7,795 nucleotides of DNA, from the NCBI GenBank assembly GCA_015494005.1, contig WGCB01000345.1:1-7795 (forward strand). The letters run 5' to 3'. A program made the position numbers and the translations under genes. This stretch comes from Caldilineaceae bacterium. GTDB lineage: Bacteria > Chloroflexota > Anaerolineae > Caldilineales > Caldilineaceae. Below the pieces are notes generated by a model. The model ran no database searches. It saw only the letters and a program-made list of their open reading frames with translations, and was not told the origin of the DNA. Shown here piece after piece: positions 1 to 6,213 of this stretch (positions are counted from its first letter, which is position 1; every line of letters begins with the position of its first letter).

Positions 1-1126
1 CCACCAGCTGGATTTGGTGCTTCTCCTGACTGTCCACGAGCTCCTTGACACCCGCATAGCCCCCATCCGCGAAATGTTCGTCCGGCAGAAGTGCCTTGTC
101 CGCCAGGGCTTGGTGGATCACCGAGAGCATACCTTTGTCGGAGACAGAGGCAGGAGTGGTCTCCACATGGGTGATCAGGTGAGGCCGATCGGGATCGCAC
201 GTCTCGGTCACATGGACCTTGTAGCCTTTCCACTGCGTCTGACGTTTCTCGCTGTAGCGGGCCTCTGGGTCGTACGGCGACTGGATGAAGTGCTCCCCCG
301 GTGGGAGATTGCCCGCTTCCCGCCAGTGGACCGCCCCGTCTTGCCGATAGTAATTCTGCACCCAGATTTGACGCAAGCTCTGGATCGCAGGATGACGCCA
401 CAGGTGGCGCATCCCCTCCTCTTGGTGCAAGGCGGAGAGGTGCAAGGCGGAGAGGAGATGATAGCCATCGGCCCCGATGCGTAAGCGCAAGGCGTGTCGT
501 TGGGATTTCTCTTTCGGAAAACGAGCTTGTTCCATGCGCACCCGATAGCGTTCAAACCAATCGGGCTGGATATGGGCCAGCAGCCAGTTCGGGGCCACAC
601 GGGCAACGGTGTTGAGGGCGTAGCGCAAGCTCTCCCCCACCAGTTCCAGACGGTTGAGATCCCGCACAGCGGTCAGCACATGGGTGGCGTCGGTGCGCAT
701 CTTCCCCCGTTGCTTCAGTAGCTTGTGGGCCTGGGCTACGTGCAGAATCCGTTCCAGGAGCAGGGATTCGGCTGACCCCTCCAACAGCCGTCGGCGAAAG
801 CGGCTCAACAGGGAGGCATCGAACCCTTGGTCGTCCAGTTTCAAACCCAGCACATACTTCCAGTCAATGCGCGCACGCACCGCATCCGCCGCCTGGCGAT
901 CGCTCAGCCCTTCCATGAACTGCATGACGGTCACCAGGGCCAGTCGACCGGGCGGATAGGCCTCCTCCCCTTTCCAGCTGAACAACTCGCGGAAATCGGC
1001 GTCCCGGTAGATGGTGCCTAGCTGGTCCCGCAGAGTCAGGTAGATGTTGCCCTTGGGGAAGGAGGCCTGGGCCACCCGAACGGTCTCGGCGGGGATCCCT
1101 GGATCTAGGCGCGGTGCGAGAGACAT
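1..1126 (-). CDS. IS1182-family transposase, C-terminus beyond window
   Basis: A DDE transposase that would cut and join the ends of its own insertion sequence. Reading leftward from the ATG at 1126-1124, 375 codons are open without a stop and continue past the left edge. Residues about 20-140 resemble the N-terminal DUF772-type domain of IS1182/IS5-like transposases. MRTDATHV (143-150) carries the likely first catalytic Asp (D146). YKVHVTETCD (302-311) is typical of the IS1182 group. HFADGGYAG (351-359) carries the likely second Asp (D354). The catalytic Glu would lie outside the window. The start is supported by an AAAGGAAA Shine-Dalgarno a few bases upstream. The reading frame is intact, so the gene may be functional. 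Its base composition is less GC-rich than the genes to the right, consistent with acquisition by transfer. It is transcribed away from the rest of the window. I could not define the element's terminal inverted repeat because the other end is missing. Family call is from remembered motifs. Confidence 0.85.
   Translation of the reverse strand, partial: MSLAPRLDPGIPAETVRVAQASFPKGNIYLTLRDQLGTIYRDADFRELFSWKGEEAYPPGRLALVTVMQFMEGLSDRQAADAVRARIDWKYVLGLKLDDQGFDASLLSRFRRRLLEGSAESLLLERILHVAQAHKLLKQRGKMRTDATHVLTAVRDLNRLELVGESLRYALNTVARVAPNWLLAHIQPDWFERYRVRMEQARFPKEKSQRHALRLRIGADGYHLLSALHLSALHQEEGMRHLWRHPAIQSLRQIWVQNYYRQDGAVHWREAGNLPPGEHFIQSPYDPEARYSEKRQTQWKGYKVHVTETCDPDRPHLITHVETTPASVSDKGMLSVIHQALADKALLPDEHFADGGYAGVKELVDSQEKHQIQLV
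425..454 (-). repeat. 15-bp perfect tandem duplication inside transposase
   Basis: Two adjacent identical 15-bp copies (425-439 and 440-454). They encode LSALH twice in a row (residues 225-234 of the transposase). The duplication keeps the reading frame and lies between the two catalytic Asp motifs. Confidence 0.9.
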
Positions 1127-1186
1127 AAGCGTTTCCTTTCAGCCTTCGAGTAGGTTGCCAAATCGGCGTGGTCGAACATCTTTCGT

Positions 1187-1215
1187 ATTCTCCGATAGGA
1201 TGCCCGTGAACACAA
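1187..1215 (-). promoter_or_regulatory. possible weak transposase promoter
   Basis: On the minus strand TTGTGT (1215-1210) and GAGAAT (1192-1187) are 17 bases apart, about 60 bases before the transposase ATG. Matches to the sigma70 consensus are only 3/6 and 4/6. The -35 overlaps an imperfect inverted repeat, GAACACAAC (1208-1216) against GTTGTTC (1227-1233), which could instead be part of the insertion-sequence end. Confidence 0.2.
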
Positions 1216-1257
1216 CTGTATGCACCGTTGTTCAGATGTAAGCTAGCCCAGCAGTAT

Positions 1258-1305
1258 CATTAGTTGATTGGATGATTGGTTGACTGGATGATTGGTTGAT
1301 TGGGT
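1258..1305. repeat. degenerate octamer tandem repeat (GATTGGTT-like)
   Basis: Five consecutive 8-bp units (GATTGGAT, GATTGGTT, GACTGGAT, GATTGGTT, GATTGGGT) fill 1266-1305, with a weaker sixth unit (CATTAGTT) at 1258-1265. The tract lies between the insertion-sequence end and the 3' end of the dehydrogenase gene. No coding potential is apparent. The rest of the 1127-1411 gap holds the transposase leader and a second, CT-rich octamer tract. Confidence 0.85.
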
Positions 1306-1345
1306 CAAAGGACAGATCCCGATAACCGGTCACCTTGCCATCTTG

Positions 1346-1396
1346 TCCTCCACTCCGACTCTCCCACTCTCCTTGTCTCCCTGTCTCCCTGTCTCC
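1346..1396. repeat. CT-rich octamer tandem repeat (TCCCTGTC-like)
   Basis: Six 8-bp units, each beginning TCC (TCCTCCAC, TCCGACTC, TCCCACTC, TCCTTGTC, TCCCTGTC, TCCCTGTC), then a partial TCC. It ends 15 bases from the dehydrogenase stop codon, so it is probably in that gene's 3' untranslated region. No terminator-like hairpin was seen there. An 11-bp stretch (1358-1368) recurs inverted at 2207-2217 on the other side of the gene. Confidence 0.8.
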
Positions 1397-1411
1397 TGGC
1401 CTGCTCCCCGC

Positions 1412-2179
1412 CTATTTCGGCGCCATGCGGATGGCCCCATCCAGGCGGATGACCTCGCCGTTGAGCATCACGTTCTCGAAGATGTGGCGCACCAGGGCCC
1501 CGTACTCCTCCGGCCGGCCCAGGCGAGGCGGGAAAGGCACCTGCTTGCCCAGGGAGATCCGGGCCTGCTCGGGCAGGGCGGCCAGCATGGGGGTGTCGAA
1601 GATGCCCGGCGCGATGGTCATGACCCGGATGCCGTAGCGGGCCAGCTCCCGGGCAATGGGCAAGGTCATGCCCACCACGCCCCCTTTGGACGCGGAATAG
1701 GCGGCCTGGCCGATCTGGCCGTCGAAGGCGGCGATGGAGGCGGTGTTCACGATCACCCCCCGCTCGCCCTCCTCGTTGGGCTCGTTGTTGGCCATGGCCT
1801 GCGCGGCCAGGCGGATCATGTTGAAGGTGCCGGTCAAGTTCACCGCCACCACCTTGGCGAAGTGCCCCAGATCGTGGGGCCCACTCCGGCCCAGGACCCG
1901 CTCCGCGATGGCGATCCCCGCGCAGTTCACCAGCCCGTGCAGGCCGCCGAAGCTCTCCAGAGCCAGCTCCACCGCCGCCTGGACGCTCTCCTCGTCCACC
2001 ACGTCCGTGAGGGCGAACCGGGCCCGGGGCCCGATGGCCGCCGCGGTCTGCTCTCCCGTTTCCGGGTTGATGTCGGCCAGCACCACGTTGGCCCCAGCCT
2101 CCGCCAGGACCCGGCCTGTGGCCGCGCCCAGGCCCGAGCCGCCACCGCTGATCAACACCGTGATTTCGTTCAGATCCAT
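1412..2179 (-). CDS. short-chain dehydrogenase/reductase, HSD10-like
   Basis: A 255-residue NAD(P)-dependent oxidoreductase of the classical SDR family, a usual length for it, cytoplasmic and without signal peptide or membrane segments. Visible motifs are the Rossmann glycine motif GGGSGLG (12-18), D36 after the second strand (LAD, which usually favours NAD over NADP), NCAG (85-88), N114, and the catalytic S148, Y161 and K165 in YSASK. The PGIFDTPML stretch (191-199) and the long insert around 132-140 resemble 3-hydroxyacyl-CoA dehydrogenase type II / 3-hydroxy-2-methylbutyryl-CoA dehydrogenase. That would place it in fatty-acid or isoleucine breakdown, but substrate cannot be read from sequence alone. 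The start is supported by AAGGAGG four bases upstream. It is divergent from the moeA unit and has its own promoter candidate. A generic FabG/PhaB-like role is the main alternative. Confidence 0.9.
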   Translation of the reverse strand: MDLNEITVLISGGGSGLGAATGRVLAEAGANVVLADINPETGEQTAAAIGPRARFALTDVVDEESVQAAVELALESFGGLHGLVNCAGIAIAERVLGRSGPHDLGHFAKVVAVNLTGTFNMIRLAAQAMANNEPNEEGERGVIVNTASIAAFDGQIGQAAYSASKGGVVGMTLPIARELARYGIRVMTIAPGIFDTPMLAALPEQARISLGKQVPFPPRLGRPEEYGALVRHIFENVMLNGEVIRLDGAIRMAPK

Positions 2180-2192
2180 GGAGCCCTCCTTG

Positions 2193-2230
2193 GGTGGGGA
2201 ATGGGAAGTGGGAGAGTGCGAGATGGGGGA
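2193..2230. repeat. G-rich degenerate short tandem repeat
   Basis: Units of 6-9 bp ending in GGGA or GCGA follow each other (GGTGGGGA, ATGGGA, AGTGGGA, GAGTGCGA, GATGGGGGA). It sits between the dehydrogenase promoter candidate and its start codon, so it would be transcribed as a CU-rich leader just upstream of the Shine-Dalgarno. AGTGGGAGAGT at 2207-2217 is the exact inverted copy of 1358-1368. Confidence 0.65.
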
Positions 2231-2238
2231 GCAGGTCC

Positions 2239-2267
2239 AGAATAGATCGGATCCCCGGGAAGGTCAA
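2239..2267 (-). promoter_or_regulatory. sigma70-like promoter of the dehydrogenase gene
   Basis: On the minus strand TTGACC (2267-2262, 5/6 match) and TATTCT (2244-2239, 4/6) are separated by exactly 17 bases. Transcription would start near 2232, about 53 bases before the ATG. Its -35 is 40 bases from that of the oppositely directed moeA promoter, so the two promoters share a short control region. Confidence 0.55.
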
Positions 2268-2307
2268 GTCGGTGACGGGGCTTCCGGTTGGCTTGGGTGG
2301 CGCGGAA

Positions 2308-2336
2308 TTGATCGCCCATCCAGCCTGTGCTAACAT
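2308..2336 (+). promoter_or_regulatory. sigma70-like promoter of the moeA-tup unit
   Basis: TTGATC (2308-2313, 4/6 match) and TAACAT (2331-2336, 4/6) are spaced by 17 bases. The predicted start is near 2343, giving a leader of about 105 bases before the moeA ATG at 2448. Two GTAC-centred palindromes lie exactly at and after the predicted start. Confidence 0.5.
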
Positions 2337-2342
2337 CATTTC

Positions 2343-2366
2343 TGTGTACGCACTTTCGCGTACGCG
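2343..2366 (+). promoter_or_regulatory. paired GTAC-centred palindromes, candidate operator
   Basis: CGCGTACGCG (2357-2366) is a perfect 10-bp palindrome. TGTGTACGCA (2343-2352) is the same shape with one mismatched pair. Their centres are 14 bases apart. The two GTACGC arms also allow a 6-bp hairpin (2346-2351 with 2358-2363). Placement at the predicted transcription start suits a repressor site controlling the cofactor/transport unit. It does not resemble the ModE site that I know, so no regulator is named. Confidence 0.4.
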
Positions 2367-2447
2367 CCGGGTCACCGACGATCCGTCCGCGCACTCCCTG
2401 CCATCCGTGTACCGGTTTTTTCCGCATCGACCTCAGGTGTCCGCACC

Positions 2448-3677
2448 ATGCCCGAACTCTTCAACGTCCGCACGCCGCCAGAAGCCTGGCGGATCTTCCA
2501 GGAACACTTCCGTCCCCAGGTGCGCACGGAGCGCATCCCCACCGCCCAGGCCCTGGACCGGATCCTGGCGGAGGAGCTCACCGCGCCCCAGGACCTGCCC
2601 AGCTTCCGCCGCTCCACCGTGGACGGCTACGCGGTGAACGCGGCCGACACCTACGGCGCCACCCCGGGCCTGCCCGCCTTCCTCACCGTGGTGGGGGAGG
2701 TGCCCATGGGCCAGCGGGCGGAGCTGGAGATCGGCCTGGGCGAGGCAGCCCTCGTCCACACCGGCGGCATGATCCCGGAAGGGGCCAACGCGGTGGTCAT
2801 GGTGGAGAACACCCAGCAGGTGGACGAGGCCAGCATCGAGGTGATGAAGGCGGTGGCCGAGGGGGAGAACGTGATCCAGATCGGCGAGGACGTGCGGGCC
2901 GGGGAGCCGGTGTTGCCCTCGGTCAAGCAGCTCCGGCCCCAGGATCTGGGCGGTCTCCTGGCCCTGGGCATCACCCAGGTCCGCGTGGCCCTGCCGCCCC
3001 GGGTGGCCATCCTCTCCACCGGGGACGAGGTCATCCCGCCGGAGGAGACGCCCGGCCCTGGCCAGGTGCGGGACATCAACAGCTACACCCTCTCCGCCCT
3101 GGTGACCCGAGCCGGGGGCGAGCCGCTCCCCCTGGGCATCATCCCGGACCAGCGGGAGGCCCTGGAGGCGGCGGTGGCCAAGGCGGCCGAGATGGCGGAC
3201 GTGGTGGTCCTCTCCGCGGGCAGCTCGGTGAGCTACCGAGACATGAGCGCGGAGGTGATCAACGGCCTGGGCCGGCCCGGGGTGCTGGTCCACGGGGTGA
3301 GCGTGCGGCCGGGCAAGCCCACCATCCTGGCCGTCTGCGATGGCGTGCCCGTCTTCGGCCTGCCGGGCAACCCGGTCTCGGCCATGGTCATCTTCGACCT
3401 TTTCATCACCCCCACCATCCGGGCCCTGCTGGGGACCGACACCCCGCCCAAGCAGCAGATCCAGGCCCGGCTGGCCCGCAACGTGGCCTCGGTCACCGGC
3501 CGGGAGGACTACGTCCAGGTGCGGCTGGAGGAGCGGGACGGGGAGCTGTGGGCCGTGCCGGTCTTCGGCAAATCCAACCTGATCTACACCCTGATCCACG
3601 CGGACGGGACCATCCAGATCCCCCTGGACAGCGGCGGCGTCCGGGAGGGCGCCTGGGTGACGGTTTTTCTGCACTGA
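2448..3677 (+). CDS. moeA: molybdopterin molybdenumtransferase MoeA, stand-alone copy
   Basis: MoeA removes AMP from adenylylated molybdopterin and inserts molybdate (or tungstate) to finish the metal cofactor, in the cytoplasm. At 409 residues it has the usual length. Motifs in order are STVDGYAV (56-63, with the conserved Asp at 59), HTGGMIPEGANAVVM (104-118), GEDVRAGE (146-153), LRPQDLG (162-168), STGDEV (190-195), SAGSSVSYRDMS (256-267), RPGKP (287-291) and GLPGNPVSA (304-312), followed by the C-terminal MoeA domain from about 335. The GSS variant replaces the more usual GGVS. The ATG has a weak AGGTG eight bases upstream and no earlier in-frame start. It is the first gene of the unit, 38 bases before a second MoeA. 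Paralogous MoeA pairs are known in tungsten-using prokaryotes, and one copy may be tuned to each metal; which copy does which is not visible here. Confidence 0.93.
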   Translation: MPELFNVRTPPEAWRIFQEHFRPQVRTERIPTAQALDRILAEELTAPQDLPSFRRSTVDGYAVNAADTYGATPGLPAFLTVVGEVPMGQRAELEIGLGEAALVHTGGMIPEGANAVVMVENTQQVDEASIEVMKAVAEGENVIQIGEDVRAGEPVLPSVKQLRPQDLGGLLALGITQVRVALPPRVAILSTGDEVIPPEETPGPGQVRDINSYTLSALVTRAGGEPLPLGIIPDQREALEAAVAKAAEMADVVVLSAGSSVSYRDMSAEVINGLGRPGVLVHGVSVRPGKPTILAVCDGVPVFGLPGNPVSAMVIFDLFITPTIRALLGTDTPPKQQIQARLARNVASVTGREDYVQVRLEERDGELWAVPVFGKSNLIYTLIHADGTIQIPLDSGGVREGAWVTVFLH

Positions 3678-3704
3678 CTCCCAACTTCCAACTTCTGGCT
3701 TCTT
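3677..3704. repeat. heptamer tandem repeat between the two moeA genes
   Basis: Four 7-bp units (ACTCCCA, ACTTCCA, ACTTCTG, GCTTCTT) start on the last base of the first moeA stop codon and fill most of the 38-base gap. On the opposite strand the units read GTTGGAA and GTTGGGA, the same family as the tract at 7706-7733. Confidence 0.7.
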
Positions 3705-3715
3705 CACCACAACCC

Positions 3716-5674
3716 ATGACCACCGAACGCAACATCTACCTACACGATATCGCTCTGGACGAGGCCGTGGCCCGCTGGCGCCAGGCCCTGGACCGCATCG
3801 GCCTCCTCGGGCCCCTGGGCGTGGAGGAGATCCCCCTGGACCAGGCCCTGGGACGGGTCACCGCGCAGCCGGTCTGGGCCCGCATCTCCTCCCCCCACTA
3901 CCACGCCGCGGCCATGGACGGCTACGCAGTCCGCGCGGAGGAGACCCGGGGCGCCACCGAGACCTCGCCCCTGGAGCTGACCCTGGGCCGCCAGGCCTTC
4001 CCTGTGGACACGGGCGATCCTCTGCCGCCGGGGACCAACGCGGTGATCATGATCGAGCAGACCCAGCTGCTCTCGGGCCCGGGGGAGGAGGGCCAGGCCG
4101 AGGAACGCATCGAGATCATGGCCTCCGTGGCCCCCTGGCAGCACGTGCGGCCCATGGGCGAGGACATCGTGGCCACCGAGCTGGTCATCCCCTCCCACCA
4201 CCGCCTGCGCCCCCAGGACCTGGGAGCCATCGCCGGGGCCGGCCACACCAGCGTCCAGGTCTTCCGCCGGCCTCGAGTGGCCATCATCCCCACAGGGACG
4301 GAGCTGGTGGCGCCGGGCAGCCCCTTGAAGCCCGGGGACATCATCGAGTACAATTCCCTGGTGCTGGGCGCCCAGGCCGAGGAGGCCGGCTGCCTGGTGG
4401 ATCGCCTGCCCATGGTGGCCGATGAGTACGACGCCATCAAAGCCGCGGTGGAGGCGGCCCTGGCGGAGCACGACCTGGTGGTGGTCAACGCGGGCTCCTC
4501 CGCCGGCTCCGAGGACTACACCGCTGCCATCGTCCAGGAGCTGGGGGAGCTGCTGGTCCACGGCATCGCCATGCGGCCCGGCCATCCGGTCATCCTGGGG
4601 ACGGCCCGGGGCAAGGCCCTGGTGGGCATCCCCGGCTATCCCGTCTCCGCGGCCATGACCTTCGACATCATCGTGCGGCCGGTCCTGGCCCTCTGGCAGG
4701 GGATGCAGCCGCCCCGCCGCCCCCGCATCCAGGCCACCATGACCCGCAAGGTCCTCTCCCCCATGGGTGAGGACGAGTTCATGCGGGTCACCCTGGGCCA
4801 GGTGGGAGAACGAGTGGTGGCCACGCCTCTCTCCCGAGGAGCGGGGGTGATCATGTCCCTGGTCAAGGCGGATGGCATCGTCACCATCCCCCGCTTCTCC
4901 GAGGGCTTCCATCCCGGCGAGCAGGTGGAGGTGGAGCTCCTGGTCCCGCCGGAGGCCATCCGCCACACCATCGTGGCCATCGGCAGCCACGACCTGACCC
5001 TGGACCTGCTGGCGGATCACCTGCGCCGGAGCCACCCGGAGCTGACCCTCTCCTCGGCCCACGTGGGCAGCCTGAGCGGCCTGCTGGCCCTGCAGCGGGG
5101 GGAGGCCCACCTGGCTGGCTCCCACCTGCTGGACGAGGAGAGCGGCGAGTACAACGTGGACTTCATCCGGCGGCTGCTCACGGCCAAAGGGGTGCGGGTG
5201 GTGCTCCTGGGCTTCGTGAACCGGCGCCAGGGGCTCATCGTGCCTCCGGGCAACCCCAAGGGCATCACCTCCCTGGCGGACCTGCTGCGGGAGGACGTGC
5301 AGTTCGTCAACCGGCAGCGGGGGGCGGGGACCCGGGTGCTCCTGGACTATCAGCTGAAGAAGCAGGGGCTGAATCCTCGGCAGATCCAGGGCTACCAGCG
5401 CCAGGAGTACACCCACCTGGCCGTGGCCGCGGCGGTGAAGAGCGGCGTGGCCGACTGCGGCCTGGGCATCCTGGCCGCGGCCCGGGCCCTGGACCTGGAC
5501 TTCGTGCCCCTCTTCAACGAGCGCTACGACCTGGTCATCCCGGTGGAACACTACGAGAGCGAGCTTCTGGCCCCGCTGCTGGAGACCATCCGCCAGCCTG
5601 CCTTCGCCCAGGCGGTGGAGGCCCTGGGCGGCTACGAGACGGGCCAGATGGGGCAGGTGCTTTGGGAGGGATAG
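3716..5674 (+). CDS. MoeA fused to PBP-like domain
   Basis: A 652-residue fusion. Residues 1 to about 410 form a full MoeA with AMDGYAV (66-72), TGDPLPPGTNAVIM (99-112), LRPQDLG (164-170), PTGTEL (192-197), NAGSSAGSEDYTA (258-270), RPGHP (287-291) and GIPGYPVSA (304-312). Residues about 418-652 resemble the PBP-like (COG1910/PF12727-type) domain related to periplasmic molybdate-binding proteins. It contains GSHDLTLDLLA (423-433), GSLSGLLAL (451-459), AHLAGSHLLD (464-473), FVNRQRGAGTR (530-540) and DCGLGI (580-585). No signal peptide is present, so the binding domain is cytoplasmic. Compared with the first MoeA, TGDE has become TGTE, PGKP has become PGHP and PGNP has become PGYP; as I remember, these are shared by this fusion subfamily. 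The ATG at 3716 fits the family start but has no recognisable Shine-Dalgarno. The long open frame upstream of it is a by-product of high GC within the first moeA. Function in metal insertion or oxyanion sensing is inferred. Confidence 0.9.
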   Translation: MTTERNIYLHDIALDEAVARWRQALDRIGLLGPLGVEEIPLDQALGRVTAQPVWARISSPHYHAAAMDGYAVRAEETRGATETSPLELTLGRQAFPVDTGDPLPPGTNAVIMIEQTQLLSGPGEEGQAEERIEIMASVAPWQHVRPMGEDIVATELVIPSHHRLRPQDLGAIAGAGHTSVQVFRRPRVAIIPTGTELVAPGSPLKPGDIIEYNSLVLGAQAEEAGCLVDRLPMVADEYDAIKAAVEAALAEHDLVVVNAGSSAGSEDYTAAIVQELGELLVHGIAMRPGHPVILGTARGKALVGIPGYPVSAAMTFDIIVRPVLALWQGMQPPRRPRIQATMTRKVLSPMGEDEFMRVTLGQVGERVVATPLSRGAGVIMSLVKADGIVTIPRFSEGFHPGEQVEVELLVPPEAIRHTIVAIGSHDLTLDLLADHLRRSHPELTLSSAHVGSLSGLLALQRGEAHLAGSHLLDEESGEYNVDFIRRLLTAKGVRVVLLGFVNRRQGLIVPPGNPKGITSLADLLREDVQFVNRQRGAGTRVLLDYQLKKQGLNPRQIQGYQRQEYTHLAVAAAVKSGVADCGLGILAAARALDLDFVPLFNERYDLVIPVEHYESELLAPLLETIRQPAFAQAVEALGGYETGQMGQVLWEG

Positions 5675-5685
5675 GACAAACTCAC

Positions 5686-6210
5686 ATGAAAGTTCGACTG
5701 TACGCGACCCTGCGCCCCCTGGTGGGCGGCTCCACTGTGGAGGTGGAGGCCGGGCCAGGCAGCACGGTTCGGGAGCTGCTGGAGGAGCTGATCCAGCGCT
5801 GGCCCGAGCTGAAGAGCGAGCTCTTCGACAGCAGCGGCCAACTCCACAACAACATCCACGTCTTCATCAACGGCCGGGATGTGCGCTACCTGGGCGGCCT
5901 GGACATGGAGATCCCCGAGGACGCGGAGATCCGCATCTTCCCGCCGGTGGGGGGCGGCCAGCCCACCCACAGCTACTACGGCGTCCCCGATTGGCTCATG
6001 AAGGAGTACCTGCTGGACCTGGGCGGCGTGGCCGAGGACGAGTGGGTGATCGTGGGGGAGGGCTGGCGGGCGGTCATCAGCAAGGCCACGCCCAACCAGA
6101 TCGGCTCCCTGCGAGTGGGCGGCGCGGACGTGGACTTCTCCGGGGATCCCGCGGCCCTGGAGGCCCTCTTCGAGCAACTGCACTGGAAGACCCTGCGCGG
6201 CGGAGGCTGA
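5686..6210 (+). CDS. MoaD-like ubiquitin-fold protein with C-terminal domain
   Basis: MoaD is the small sulfur carrier whose C-terminal Gly-Gly is thiocarboxylated to build the dithiolene of molybdopterin. Residues 1-91 match it: MKVRLYATLR, the TVRELLEEL helix (28-36), VFINGRDV (59-66) and the ending IRIFPPVGGG (82-91). Ordinary MoaD stops here. This 174-residue protein continues with 83 more residues (SYYGVPDWLMKEYLL and onward) that resemble the extra domain of the Thermus MoaD-related protein (DUF1952-type), a recollection not tested here. The protein ends in LRGGG (170-174). The start chosen is ATG 5686, where the MoaD fold begins, with AGGA nine bases upstream; a TTG at 5662 would overlap the previous gene. 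It begins 11 bases after the MoeA fusion. Either it is a carrier needing processing or a non-canonical relative; ThiS-like sulfur delivery is an alternative. Confidence 0.85.
   Translation: MKVRLYATLRPLVGGSTVEVEAGPGSTVRELLEELIQRWPELKSELFDSSGQLHNNIHVFINGRDVRYLGGLDMEIPEDAEIRIFPPVGGGQPTHSYYGVPDWLMKEYLLDLGGVAEDEWVIVGEGWRAVISKATPNQIGSLRVGGADVDFSGDPAALEALFEQLHWKTLRGGG
6202..6206 (+). promoter_or_regulatory. Shine-Dalgarno that decides the tupB start
   Basis: GGAGG lies inside the last glycine codons of the MoaD-like gene and is seven bases before the ATC at 6214. This spacing is ideal for 6214, whereas the next in-frame near-start codons (CTG 6223, CTG 6235, TTG 6247) are 16 or more bases away and have no better site. 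Confidence 0.6.
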
Positions 6211-6213
6211 GCC

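Noticed and set aside
1208..1233. Imperfect inverted repeat as the terminal inverted repeat of the insertion sequence
   Set aside because: The opposite end of the element is outside the window, so no comparison is possible; both arms lie at the same end.
1258..1305. Octamer array as a CRISPR array
   Set aside because: Units are 8 bp with no spacers of regular size.
2411..2421. ACCGGT plus T-run as an intrinsic terminator or attenuator before moeA
   Set aside because: No stable stem of adequate length directly precedes the T-run.
2343..2447. Possible molybdenum-cofactor riboswitch in the moeA leader
   Set aside because: The leader of about 105 bases shows only one short hairpin and a T-run at 2416-2421; I could not match it to the conserved Moco RNA architecture. 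A covariance-model search would settle it.
2327..3715. The open frame that runs through the first moeA into the second, as if one 1115-residue protein
   Set aside because: Before 3716 it reads Gly/Pro/Arg-rich out-of-frame sequence of the first moeA; the conserved MoeA sequence starts at the ATG at 3716.
3740..5551. Long minus-strand frame of about 600 codons opposite the MoeA fusion
   Set aside because: His/Gly/Val-rich low-complexity translation, typical of the antisense of a GC-rich gene; no recognisable domain.
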